Position numbers and translations under genes: made by a program
Assembly: GCA_024449915.1 (NCBI GenBank)
Contig: JAMZAV010000107.1
Span: forward strand, 186,001 to 250,000
DNA from: Sweltsa coloradensis
Taxonomy: Eukaryota; Arthropoda; Insecta; Plecoptera; Chloroperlidae
Reading direction: 5' to 3'
DNA: 64,000 nt
Part shown: positions 49,795-61,055 of the stretch, one piece after another
How the letters are laid out: each line of letters starts with the position of its first letter
How positions within the stretch are numbered: position 1 is the stretch's first letter
The notes under the pieces: generated by a model
What the model was told of the DNA's origin: nothing
Seen by the model: the letters and a program-made list of their open reading frames with translations, nothing else
Database searches by the model: none

Positions 49795-50750
49795 TTGCTA
49801 GCGATGTGCAGCGAATCACAATATTTCAGGACAATAAAAAATGTAACATGATTGTGGGGATCAGGGGGCCCCACCCAATGGGATAATTTATCCAACCCGG
49901 CACCTCCACCAAACGTATTAAAAAGATACGACGTTGTATATCCCGGTTAGCTTCGCTCCCTACTATAAGTACTCCCGTGCTTGGAACTAGGCCGCTTCGC
50001 TTTTTTCCAGTCGCGTTGATCGATGAGCTTTTACGGTTGATTATCGTTGCCCCAAAAGTACGATTTCTATGAGAACTATTTCTTCGATTGTCCCTAAAAT
50101 AATACCTTATCTAAGTTCAGTGATTTCAAACGTTCCGACAAAGTTTCAACAAGATTGGAGTAGCTGTTTGCCCGGTCGTGGGCCAAATATCACGAAAATA
50201 TCGCATTCAAAATCGAAAAAAATCGTAAAAGTACGATATTAATGAGAAATATTTCTTCGGTTGTACCCAAAAACTATGCAGATCTAAGTTCAGAGATTTC
50301 GAAGGTCCCCTTCAATTTTAATCCAGATCGCATATGCCGTAGAGCGAGTTAGGTAGAGAGCGAACAAACAGACAAAAAACAAAGAAACACAATAAAACGA
50401 GCTATTTTCTCAGGGTAAGTGAAATCGAAGTATTCGCTTCGCTCATCCAATTAGTTCCTGTTTCTTCTGCCAGCATGGCTCAAGGCATAGTATAGTTTAC
50501 TAGCGATGTGCAATGAATCACAAAATTTTAGCACAATAAATACCGAACATGTTGGGTTCAGGGGGCCCCACCCAATGGGATAACTTATCTAACACGGCAC
50601 CTCCACCAAATGTATTAAAAAGATACGACGTTGTATATAGGGCTAGCTTCGCTCCCTATTTCGAGTACTCCCGTGCTTGTTATTAATTCCTGTTTCCTCT
50701 GCCAACATGCGATGTGCAACGAAAAACAATATTTCAGCACAAAATTACAC
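49795..50750. repeat. Tandem E-type units E4, E5 and partial E6, opened by Hel-9
   Basis: E4 (to about 49975) and E5 (about 50457-50680) share GCGATGTGCARYGAATCACA, CAGGGGGCCCCACCCAATGG, the ACCCGGCACCTCCACCAA motif, AAAAGATACGACGTTGTATA and CTTCGCTCCCTA. A partial third unit starts at about 50685 (TTCCTGTTTCCTCTGCCA, then GCGATGTGCAACG). The spacing between E5 and E6 is about 228 bp. The Helentron copy at 49987-50450 sits exactly between E4 and E5. Confidence 0.65.
49987..50450 (-). mobile_element. Helentron/HINE-like copy Hel-9 (short)
   Basis: TTGGATGAGC is at 50450 and CTAG at 49987-49990. The 3' end variant GCGAAGCGGCCTAG is shared with Hel-3. The central units are missing. Instead part of the 5' block is present twice (AAGTACGATTTCTATGAGAA near 50056 and AAGTACGATATTAATGAGAA near 50228). 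Confidence 0.75.
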
Positions 50751-51751
50751 TGACATATACGTCTGCTTAGGTCCACTACATCGCGGCTTTATACAAACAT
50801 TTGTCATTGTAATGTATTTGATAGAATAACGCGGAACTATTTTTTAAAGTAAAATATTAAATTAAATATCAAATATTTCATTCTTATAAAACATGATTTA
50901 GTCGTATAAGGGGTGTTTACACTGTTGATCGTGGGCATCAATAAAACTTATTTAAAACGAAAGTGATAGTAAAAATAAATAGAATTAGAAATAAGTTTAG
51001 CTTTAACGAGAGAGCGAGAATCTACTATGGACTACTTTGTCAATTCACATGAGTCATACCTACATCATCAAAATGAATTCCTTTGAAATTATATAAATGT
51101 TAACATGTCTGTGTCTAGGTACTAATCAAAGATTTGATGACTAATGATGACTAATCTTTGCTATAATGTTTGAAAGAAACGAAATTGAAAGCTAACTAAT
51201 ATTACATTAATTTTATATAATGTGGCCTCTTACTTATACTTGGGGCTAGCCGCTCCGCTCACGTCCTAAAGTGTGTAGAACAATCTTTGACCACCTGGTT
51301 CGAAACAAGCTTTGAGATAACTATAACTGGATTCCACCCCACGCACAGTGCGAGTTGCTTAACAAGGATCGATTCGGAGATATATAGTGCAGTAGGTGTT
51401 AGCAAACTGGTGTAGGTTAGTGGTGTTGGACAATGCAGCTATTAGCGCCAAGGAGTAAGTTTTCCCTATAGGTTGTTCAGAGCAGAGCCAAATGTTGCCC
51501 CTAAAAAAACAGAAACAAACTGGCATAAATTTGTATTTGGTTTAATTTTTAATTTTTGTCTGGCCATTAATTGTTTTCCATACCTTGTGTTAACGACCAT
51601 GTACAAAGCCCAGCACAGACTCATATTTGGGTTTGACACATGTGTTATGACTATGAGCCTACAAATACACATTTCAAGTTTGTAGCACGCACTGGTACGG
51701 GATTATACTCAAAATTAGGAAAAAAGCTAAAATGTATTATAAACTTTTATT
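50751..51751. other. Non-coding stretch
   Basis: Nothing recognised. The paired frames at 51466-51685 are chance frames on opposite strands. Confidence 0.4.
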
Positions 51752-51990
51752 CTAGCGATCACTTCCCATTGGCGGAGGACCAGTTTTATATTCATCCTCC
51801 CTTTCGGGCAGGGTGTAGGGAGGACTAACCTCACACCCACCAAAAACATTCTGTGTTGAAGGACGATGTAAACATAAAGTGCGTGTCAATCGCAGGCCAA
51901 GTTCGACTTTATCGTGATACGTGCACGCGCAGAACGACGAACGGACGAAAGGATTGGCAGAAAAGTGGTATATGGCTAGCTCACTCGCTA
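51752..51990 (-). repeat. Diverged E-family element copy E9
   Basis: On the minus strand the copy shows the order CTTTCGTCCGTTCGTCG, ATCACGATAAAGTCGAAC, CATCGTCCTTCAACACAGAA and TTTTTGGTGGGTGTGAGG. This parallels the first half of E8. The right half is replaced by unrelated sequence. Confidence 0.45.
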
Positions 51991-52369
51991 AAAACAAATT
52001 TGGTATCAAAACGTAAATAAAAAACAGGCATATTTTGAAGTGAATGGCTTTATAAGTGTGTGTGTCAAGTATTGAGAAACCAAGCTATTATAATAGCCAC
52101 GACTGACCATCCAGGGATGTGTTGATATATACTTCTTACATTTTGAAGTTCGAACCCGTTTCTGTAGGTTTGACACAGTTTGGAAATTCTTCCAAACCTT
52201 ATGAGAAAGTCGTATGAGGTTCGTTCAACAGGGACAGAGCTAAATAATTGGGCGAACTTTTCAATCACAATCCAGTTTATTTGAAGAAGCTCGGTTCGAT
52301 TCTACCGTCGAGTGTATTCTATACACTGTACAATCAACGATTTTGTATTCCCTAGCACATTTCAGAGCG
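51991..52369. other. Non-coding stretch
   Basis: Nothing recognised. Confidence 0.4.
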
Positions 52370-52589
52370 TGTGAGTGCTGAGATGAGATAAAGCCAAGTG
52401 TGAGAGTGCTTTCATGAGGAGATGAGATAGAGTCAAGTGTGAGTGCTTTCATGAGGAGATGAGATAGAGCCAAGTGTGAGTGCTTTCATGATATGAGATG
52501 TGATAGAGCCAAGTGTGAGAGTGCTTTCGTGAAAAGATGAAATAGAGTCAAGTGTGAGAGCTTTCATGAGGAGATGAGATAGAGCCAAA
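52370..52589. repeat. Minisatellite, units of about 38-42 bp, about six copies
   Basis: The unit is roughly GTGAGAGTGCTTTCATGAGG followed by AGATGAGATAGAGYCAA. Length varies through an AG insertion and a missing GAG. The minus-strand frames here (repeated SISSPHESTLTLG) are produced by it. Confidence 0.85.
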
Positions 52590-53181
52590 TGCTGTTTCAA
52601 TCCTGTCCGTATCGAATTCAAGATGTCGAAATAGTTGTGTAAGGTATTGATTTAAAAAAAAACGTTTTGAGTAGGTACTTTTATACCTACGACATGAACT
52701 AACAGAAATTATAACGAGATTGGTGTTTTCTATATCAGGATCACCGTCCATCTGAAGGGAGGTAGATAGCATTTATAACATGTAGATTTGTATTAACTGG
52801 CAGATTGGAAGCGTAGGATGGGAAACAGACAATGGGTCATCGATTGTGCTGCTGTCATTGTGATGGGTGTTGGTCTAAACTAATTTGTTCGAGCGAGAAG
52901 TTAGTTTATTCGTCGCCAATTGTTTTTTAGAACCGGAACCAGTGCTCGAGAGTATTTACGAACTTTCTTCGGAAAACCATTTCCTTTTAAAACGTGTCAG
53001 GAAAGTAATCAAAATTGGTAATTACCAGCCCTTTCACAAGACTTTGGGCTGAAAAGAAAACCATTAATAAAAACGAGAAAGCCGGGAAAAGTTTAATATT
53101 TATTCTTGAAAAATATGGACAGAGAAAACATTTTACTTGCAAATGGGTGTTCAATTTTCTATTGTGGCCGAGCATTGGGTA
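52590..53181. other. Non-coding stretch upstream of the promoter-like repeat
   Basis: Nothing recognised. Confidence 0.4.
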
Positions 53182-53330
53182 TAGTTGTTCCGAAGCAAGT
53201 TTGCCCATGTTGACGTCACCGTCGAGTGAATTGCAGCCAATCAGCGGTCACCAATTAGAAATACTGATCGCTCATTGGTCTGCTGATGGCGTGAGCATCG
53301 GCAAACTTGCTTCGGAACAACTATATAATA
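53182..53330. promoter_or_regulatory. Candidate promoter, possibly bidirectional, within an inverted repeat
   Basis: A perfect 24-bp inverted repeat (53182-53205 and 53300-53323; core GTTCCGAAGCAAGTTTG) encloses a CRE (TGACGTCA, 53211-53218), CCAAT boxes (53237 and 53250) and an inverted CCAAT (ATTGG, 53274). A TATATAA lies on the right edge (53323-53329). CRE plus CCAAT plus TATA with this spacing is a promoter arrangement. The mirrored arms would place one face toward each side, but the left face has only CTATACCC instead of a TATA box. GC content rises to the right (53400-53560). No encoded protein could be tied to it. Confidence 0.5.
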
Positions 53331-55364
53331 ACGGCGATCAATGTGTTCGGACATTTTACTGACCGGAAAAACATATTTGCTCTAGTTACGAGTTCATCCA
53401 TCGGGTCACGAGGGGTGCGTGGGCGGTAACAAACACCTTCGTTCTGTACACGCACGTCGGACGCACTTCCTGATTCATGTGCGCGCGTGTTTTGTTTGGG
53501 ACGCGCGTTCGAGATCGCTCTGGATCAGAAGCTGGGACAGACGAGCAGCTATACGTGAACAGGTCGGCATGATCGTTTTTACCCGAGGTTATAAAAAGAA
53601 AAGATAAAAAACACTGAACTCCTCTCTGTCTGTTGGCGTACGTAGCCACGCGTAACCTGAAACAGGTTTGACGAGAACAACATCAGAACTTCCACTTGTC
53701 TCTTTCTCACAAGTATCTCGCTTGCAGAGGTACAGTGTTTTCAAGACTATGTACTCACGCTTGAAGCAATTGCGTCGTGCTTGGCCACTGCCTATACATG
53801 CAGGCCACAGACACAAGTTATCTACCATACCTCAACCTGCACTGTAAATAACAATCAATATGAATTTACTCTTAAATTCTATAATAACGCTATTCGTTTT
53901 GCCACTGTACAGATTTGAGAATACATTCTTTTAATTTAATTGCTTGCATACATTGAGAATTGAGATGCATTGCTTCAATGGTAAAGTAATGAACTCGTAC
54001 ACAATCAAATATCCAGTTGTCGAAAGCTAAAGTCAACCGGCTGCGTTACACCTCCAGCTCAGCACCTTTCTACACCATATTCAAGTAGGATATGAAAGAA
54101 CCAACAACACAACTATGTGGGCTACACGAAGGTACGGAGCGAAGATGGGTGTTATTGTAGAAAATTTGGAATATTCTATGTAAATTTAAAAGATGGTTAA
54201 AATTTATAGTTTCGGAGACTGTAACTCGAACTCTCGAACCACGAGAGTCGGCATCTTCGACAACTACGAATTATTAGTTTTCCACAGTTCAATTTCATTC
54301 CAATGCATAATATGGAATAGACGGACACGACTGTTTATAATATGTAAATCAATCCAGAAATTTAAAGAACAATCTCGCCCCGTTACTCGGGTATTCCAAT
54401 GCCTGAATGCCGGTTATATATGAATTTTGTTCAATTCAACACTTTATTTCGAAGTTATGGCGCGTTTTGTGCGGGTGTATATTTACCATGGTATGATATT
54501 AGCGAAATCATTTTGTACATTGTATGTGATGTGGGTCATTTTCTATACCACTGACCACGAGAAGAAAAAAGATTGTGATACAAACTGCCAAGGTTCTATA
54601 TAATTGAATATAATTGTATTTTACTAGATCGTGAATTTTCACCCGCGCCGGAAAGCGTTAGTTGTATCGTAAATAATATTTTAAGGGTTGCATATTTGTA
54701 GGTGTGTGTAGCACATATAATTATGCGCATATTATAAAGACTCTTAAAACAATACAATAGTTTACATTTGGGACGAATGAGGGCATTAAGCAAATCTTCT
54801 TGTTTATCGTCCCATTCCCGCGTGTATTATAATGTAATATATCACGTATTATTGGTCTATAAGTTAAATTGGCGAAGCGAAGAGTTCAATTTGACCTACC
54901 GAAGTATACATCTAACAAAAGATTGCGTATTTTGTTCGTTTGCAAGTTCTCAGTCGGACAAACGGATACTCCGATGTTGATGAAAGTTTCAGGGAACCAT
55001 TGAGTTTTAAATGTCGGGTCGGGAGTAAGACATGCAACTTTTTTTTAAAGACAAAGAATTGTTTCTCAGTAGAATTGATGTTGTACTAGTAGAGTAGTAT
55101 TGTTTTTACTTTTTTTACAGGATTGAATAATATTGTTGTTCTGTATTATGCTTTCAAGGAGAATTCTAAACATTAATAAATGTTTACTAAAACTATTGCA
55201 AGCACGGTTCGGGGATTTCTAAAGCTTGTATATCTTTGGTTGGATAACTTACAAATAGAAAAATTATTGTAAGCTACGTTGAAATGACTAAACGAAACTG
55301 ACACGACTATAAAAACTAAAACTAACGTTCACGAGAGAGTGCGCAAAGCACAATGCCTACGGGT
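53331..55364. other. Stretch next to the promoter-like region, exons uncertain
   Basis: The patch 53400-53820 is GC-richer than its surroundings and could be a first exon or UTR. On the minus strand a strong donor-like GTGAGTAC occurs near 53765, after an ATG-led frame starting at 53828. The frames at 53386-53649 and 53419-53607 match no family I know. The rest is AT-rich without features. Confidence 0.35.
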
Positions 55365-55809
55365 CCAGTACAGGCAAATGAATGCCACACAAAATACCCT
55401 GCGCACAAACTGATAGTGGAAGTATAATATGTACTGTTTATTCACTATCCTGCGTTTGTCACATAGCTTCCAAACGTGTACACTTTGTTCAGGTGTGCAA
55501 CAAAGAGTCCACACACACACTGCATATAGGTTCTCGATAACATTTTCCTGCTGAATCAAGCTCCAGTACAGGCAAATGAATGCCACACAAAATACCCTGC
55601 GCACAAACTGATAGTGGAAGTATAATATGTACTGTTTATTCACTATCCTGCGTTTGTCACATAGCTTCCAAACGTGTACACTTTGTTCAGGTGTGCAACA
55701 AAGAGTCCACATAGCTTCCAAACGTGTACACTTTGTTCAGGTGTGCAACAAAGAGTCCACACACACACTGCATATAGGTTCTCGATAACATTCTCCTGCT
55801 GAATCAAGC
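55365..55809. repeat. 198-bp tandem duplication plus partial third unit
   Basis: 55365-55562 is repeated from 55563 almost without change. The 3' part of the unit (CACATAGCTTCCAAACGTGT onward) then appears once more from about 55709 to 55809. Because 198 is 66 codons, the minus-strand frame (55329-55721) repeats a 66-residue block. It has no recognised domain, and I read it as a by-product of a recent duplication. Confidence 0.9.
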
Positions 55810-57389
55810 ACTGTTCGTTACATACGATTTTTTTTTAAATTCATTTTTTTTATAAATTGAAAAGAACCTGCGAGTGAGTATTCCGTTTCTCCTTTGCATG
55901 AACACCGAAACCATGTTGCATACTGGCTATGAAGTGTCACAATTAATTTCACATGCAAATTTGATACACATGTAATGAACAACAGTTCTTGTTCTGTTTT
56001 GGTTAACATAATTGTTTTGCCGAGAGCATATTTTTTAACACGTGTTTTTGAATTAAAGCTGAATGGATGTTTACATTTACAAACGGTAAAAGGGTTGACT
56101 TGTATGTTTTGGTCTTGGTAATTCTGACTGCTCTTATATTCAGAGCCAGTTCCTGATCAAACGGCGAAATATGTGTGTATTCGTAATTATTCAGTGTGAA
56201 ATTTCCGTAAAACGTGTTAAATAAATACACCATGGATCATGAAAACGACAAAACATACATGTAACATATTTCTCACGGTGATTACTTTCGGGTTTCGCGA
56301 ACGAAACATTTTAATTTTCCAACGTTTCTGTCAGGTGGGTGGGACGAGATCTGTCTGAAACGTTGTCCAATTTTAACCTTTTAGTACACGGAAACCCGAA
56401 AGTAATCATTCATTATGACACATTACATCCGTAAAAAAAACAAATAAGTTTTATACATATGTGTAACTTGACCTATAGTAAAATTATATTTGTCTGTTTA
56501 TGCAACTTTGTTGAACACAACGTATCGGAACTACTTTGGAGTTCCTTTTCAGGAGATAGTTACTTGGAACATTTGTCTAGTTTGAAAAATTGAAAAAATG
56601 CTGCGGAATAAGAAAAAGGACCTTAGGGATAAAAAAAATTATTCCTCAGAAAAAGTACATAAGTTTAGATGTGTAAAAAATAATTGTTTTACTTATTTCC
56701 TTGAGCTTAATTTTATCTGTTTATTTTGATATTATTTTACTTCCATTTACATTTTAGGCCTTTGTTCGAAAATAACATTAAAAACTAAAATCCGTATCTT
56801 CTCCCAATTTTTTAAAGATATTATTTGGATTTGCAAAATGTTCAAAAACTTGTTTTTGAGGTTTTTGAGGTGTTATTGTTATTTTGTGTTGATACGTGTT
56901 TGTTCTTAAGAGTATATTTTTTCAGTTTTTTAAGAGGTACAGTATCTTAAACAAGGAACTCATTATGTCCGGAACGTTGAGTATTCAATGAACTAAAGAT
57001 GTGGCATACACGGTATAAAATGATATTTTAATATAAGTCAAGTTACACAATGACAGTCCATCGAATACAATACACACAATAATACACAAACAATTCACAC
57101 ACACACCTGTACTCGCCTTTTCGGTTGTTTTGCCAATGCATATTGTCATTAGACCGACGATTCGATGCAATTTTACACATCCTCATCAGGCCGATACAGC
57201 TATAAATATGAAGGACAATATACGTTGGCAACAGTGGCAATATAACTGAAACCCCAATGATAATAATTCCTATCGGTCACTAAAATCTCCACAAACATAT
57301 AAATAAATATAGTGTGAGATCTTTGGGTGACTACCAGTTTGCCATCCGATGCTGTTTTTAATATAGGCTGTACACATGTGTTTTAATAA
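55810..57389. other. Non-coding stretch
   Basis: AT-rich. Apart from the hairpin at 56280-56407, nothing was recognised. Confidence 0.4.
56280..56407. repeat. 128-bp hairpin element
   Basis: GATTACTTTCGGGTTT at 56280 is mirrored by AAACCCGAAAGTAATC ending at 56407. An inner pair, CCAACGTTTC / GAAACGTTG, and AAATT-type sequence extend the stem, and the loop contains GGTGGGTGGGACGAGATC. It is the size of a small MITE or a structured RNA. Only one copy was seen in the window. Confidence 0.75.
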
Positions 57390-58176
57390 TTGGATGAGCG
57401 TAGCGAGCGAAGCGAAAACTTCAATTTCACTGACCCCCCAAAAATTTAGCTCCAATGTTTTTTGTTTTTTGTTTTTTTGTTTTTTTTGTTTGTATTTTTG
57501 TCTGTATTTTTGTCTATTTGTTAGCAGGATTCCGGGCAAACGGCATAAGCTATCTTGATGAAAATTTGAGGACACCTTCGTTTTCTCTGAACTTAGAGGT
57601 GTATTGTTTTTGGGTACAAACGAAGAAATATTTCTCATGAATATCGTACTTGTACGATTTTTTTCGATTTTTAGTGCGATATTTTCGTCACATTTGGGCC
57701 GATTCTGACCAAACGGGAGGGGATACAACGTTCATATTTCACATGGACATAAAGATTATGGTGATGTAGTACCCTATGAAGAAAAAGTTGAAAAAGTTAG
57801 CTAGAATCCATAGAAAAAAGGTTTTAATATTAGTTTTTTCAATTTTTAGTACGATATTTTCGACACATTTGGGCCGATTCTGACCAAACGGTGGGGCTAC
57901 AACGTTCAGATTTCACATGACATTAAGGTTATGGTGATGTGATGTGATGTGATGAAAGAAAAAGTTGAAAAAGTTAGTCAGAATCCACAGAAATAAAGGT
58001 TTTACTATGAGTTTTTTGAGTTTATAGTACTAATTAACAAGTTACAATAGAAACTTGACAACAATCACCTACAATGCATTCAAAAAGCACTTGCAAAGGA
58101 AAAGTGCAAACAAACGCAAAAAACGCAAACAAAAACGCTCATCCATCAACGCGGCGGGACTTTAGCGTTTTCCTAG
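57390..58176 (+). mobile_element. Helentron/HINE-like copy Hel-4
   Basis: It starts TTGGATGAGCGTAGCGAGCG and ends with the AACGC/GCGTT hairpin and CTAG at 58173-58176. The 5' block has the (GTTTT)n tract. Two central units of about 174 bp follow. The 3' block includes CAAAAACGCTCATCCATC. The next element starts directly at its 3' end. Confidence 0.85.
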
Positions 58177-58976
58177 TTGGATGAGCGAAGCGAAGACTTC
58201 AATTTCACTGACCCCCAAAAAATTTAGCTCGGGTGTTTTTTTTTTTTTTGTTTTTTTTTTTGTTTTTTTTGTTTTTTTTTTTTTTTGTTTGTTTTTTTGT
58301 CTGTTTGTTAACTCTCTACCGGGCAAACGGCATATCCGATCTTGATGAAAATTTGACAGGACCTTCGAAATCTCTGAACTTAGAGGTGTATTGTTTTTGG
58401 GTACAATCGAAGAAATATTTCTCATGAATATCGTACTTTTACGATTTTTTTCGATTTTTAGTGCGATATTTTCGAGACATTTGGGCCAATACTGACCAAA
58501 CGGGTGCGGCTACAACGTTCATATTATACATGGACATTAGGGTTATGGTAATAAAGTACCTTTTGAAAGAAAAAGTTGAAAAAGTTTGCCAGAATCCATA
58601 GAAATAAAGCTTTTATCATAAGTTTTTTTGATTTTTTGTGCGATATTTTCGTGCCATTTGGGCCAATTCTGACCAAACGGGTGGGGCTACAACGTTCATA
58701 TTATACATGGACATTAAGGTTATGGTGATGTAGTACCTTTTGAAAGAAAAAGTTGAAAAAGTTAGCCAGAATCCATAGAAATACAGCTTTTAATATACGT
58801 TTTTTACGGTAAATAATACCAATTGACAGGTAAATAGAAACTTGACAACAACCTACAATGCGTAGGCAGCAAAACAAAGCACTTGCAAAAGTAAAGATAT
58901 CCCACGCAAACTAAAAATTTTAAAAAGCTCATCCATCAACGCGGCGGGACTTTAGCGTTTTCCTAGTTGTAATTCA
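58177..58976 (+). mobile_element. Helentron/HINE-like copy Hel-5, joined head to tail to Hel-4
   Basis: TTGGATGAGCGAAGCGAAG follows CTAG of Hel-4 with no spacer. The element carries two central units (period about 178 bp) and the 3' block with GTAGGCAGCAAAACAAAGCA. It ends in AACGCGGCGGGACTTTAGCG, TTTTCCTAG at 58976, followed by T. It is the most complete copy and a good reference for the family. Confidence 0.85.
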
Positions 58977-59162
58977 TTTGTGTTCTAGACAAGACTGTTG
59001 AACCTTGCAACTCTAGGTTAATTGTGGTGGGACTAACCGACGGAGAGCTCAAAGGGGCGGGGTTCGGTATTTGTTTCATGGATAGTGACAATCCACATGA
59101 TAGATACTGACGTGTACCACGGTACAACGTGGCAAAATTGTTTCTGTTGTTCTGGTATAATA
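58977..59162. other. Spacer between Helentron copies
   Basis: Unique 186 bp between two oppositely oriented copies. Confidence 0.4.
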
Positions 59163-59932
59163 CTAGGAAAACGCTAAAGTCCCGCCGCGTTGATGGATGA
59201 GCTTTTTAAAATTTTTAGTTTGCATGGGATATCTTTACTTTTGCAAGTTCTTTGTTTTGCTGCCCACGCATTGTTGCTGATTATTGTCAAGTTTCTTTTG
59301 TTACCTGTCATTTGGTATTATTTACCGTAAAAAACTTATATTAAAAGCTTTATTTCTATAGATTCTGGCCAACTATTTAAACTTTTTCTTTTAAAAGGTA
59401 CTACATCACCATAACCTTAATGTCCATGTATAATATGAACGTTGTAGCCCCACCAGTTTGGTCAGAATTGGCCCAAATGGCACGAAAATATCGCACTAAA
59501 AATCAAAAAACTTATATTAAAAGCTTTATTTCTATAGATATTGCTAACTTTTTCAACTTTTCTTTCAAAAGGTACTACATCACCATAACCTTAATGTCCA
59601 TGTATAATATGAACGTTGTAGCCCCACCCGTTTGGTCAGAATTGGCCCAAATGGCACGAAAATATCGCACTAAAAATCGAAAAAAATCGTAAAAGTACGA
59701 TATTCATGAGAAATATTTCTTCGATTGTACCCAAAAACAATACACCTCTAAGTTCAGAGATTTCAAAGGTCCTGTTAAATTTTCATCAAGATCGGATATG
59801 CCGTTTGCCTGGTAGAGAGTTAACAAACAGACAAAAAAACAAACAAAAAAAAAACAAAAAAAACAAAAAAAAACACCCGAGCAAAATTTTTTGGGGGTCA
59901 GTGAAATTGAAGTCTTCGCTTCGCTCATCCAA
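59163..59932 (-). mobile_element. Helentron/HINE-like copy Hel-6
   Basis: On the minus strand TTGGATGAGC is at 59932 and CTAG at 59163-59166, followed by T (TATTATACC). Two well-preserved central units are present (AACGTTGTAGCCCCACC at about 59438 and 59616). It lies in opposite orientation to Hel-4/5, so 57390-59932 can fold as an inverted repeat. Confidence 0.85.
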
Positions 59933-60267
59933 TTAAGCCACTTCAAAGCTAACAGCATATTTTGGTTTTAAGTATCACCCACGACTAAGACCTCCGTGAC
60001 GATAAAAATAACTCTCCTTGGATGTCTCTTGTGGGACTTTTCTGCCACGGATGCAAATCCTAGAAGTTTGTTGCCATTTTCAAGTTCCGGCGGTATTTTA
60101 CCGAAATCAACGGTGCCTGTCACCAATTACCATGCAGCGCAAGGACGCTGACCATCGCCCAACTCTGGCACACACCAGATTTTTAGCTATAGGTGCACCA
60201 GGCACTAAAACTACCAGGGGAGAGGCTTCGAGCCCCACGACCATTCCCCAAAACAGAAGAAGATATT
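59933..60267. other. Stretch with a SINE-C-like piece
   Basis: 60208-60250 matches 33003-33048 (ACCAGGGGAGAGGCTTCGAG, then CCCCACGACCA). A similar CAGGCTTCGAGCGCCACGA lies at about 60953. The 83-residue frame at 60018-60269 runs through it and is not taken as a gene. Confidence 0.4.
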
Positions 60268-60585
60268 AGGGAGCGAAGTTCACATATAAGTGAACACGAC
60301 CTCCGATTAGCACGTGTTTTTTGTTGACATTTCTCTTCAACAAGGATGATACAGAATCTTTCTGGTGACCCTGGCGGTAAGGAGGGAGTGGTTAGCGACT
60401 TAGCCCCCCAGAAAGTTTAAAAAATTATGGCCTGGCTCCACCATTTTGAATGCGGTGAAAGTAGGTTAACCTTTGTAAGTGGTAAGCCTACCCAGCACCG
60501 CCACCAAAAATAACATTCTTCGTCAAATTATTGTATTTTTGTGTTCTTATTCGACGACTGTTGATAAAGTATCTTCGCTCCCTGT
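60268..60585 (+). mobile_element. E-family element copy E1
   Basis: The inverted ends are TAGGGAGCGAAG and ATCTTCGCTCCCTG. The internal order is CTCTTCAACAAGGATGATAC, TCTGGTGACCCTGGCGG, then the degenerate motif ACCCAGCACCGCCACCAA. A string GAGTGGTTAGCGACTTAGCC in the middle resembles a pol III A box and the relic at 27370. Confidence 0.6.
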
Positions 60586-61055
60586 TTCAAATTCTCCAGT
60601 ATTCTGTATTAATAATTAAAGTGTTGGTAACTTTTACAATAAAAAATAAAGTAAGTTCTTCGAAGTTCAGTTTTCGAGAACAAATTTAATATCGACTTCT
60701 ACTGTACTTTACTATTTGTAATAAATGTAAAAATAGTCTTTGCCTGTGAGATGGCCGATGCGAGTAAAGCACCCACCAGTCAGGATGAAGGCTATACCTC
60801 GACCTCGTGTCACGAGATTAAGATGTTTTTTGACAACACTTTTGTCAATGCTGCTAAAATAATATAATATAAGTATGTACTGACGATGACTTGAAACTGC
60901 ACTAACACACAATGAGCTGAGGATGGGACGTCAGCGCAAGTACGCTTCGCACCAGGCTTCGAGCGCCACGAACAATGCCACAACCAATTGAGCATACATA
61001 AAGAGATGTACTTTTAGGAAACACACAACACAAGCCAAGAAAGAAACTGTCATCA
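60586..61055. other. Non-coding stretch
   Basis: Nothing recognised apart from the SINE-C-like string near 60953. Confidence 0.4.

Noticed and set aside
52288..52302. B-box-like GGTTCGATTCTACC
   Set aside because: No A box at the right distance and no tRNA fold.
60018..60269. 83-residue plus-strand frame in a GC-richer patch
   Set aside because: Its 3' half runs through the SINE-C-like block also seen at 33003, so it is repeat-derived at least in part.
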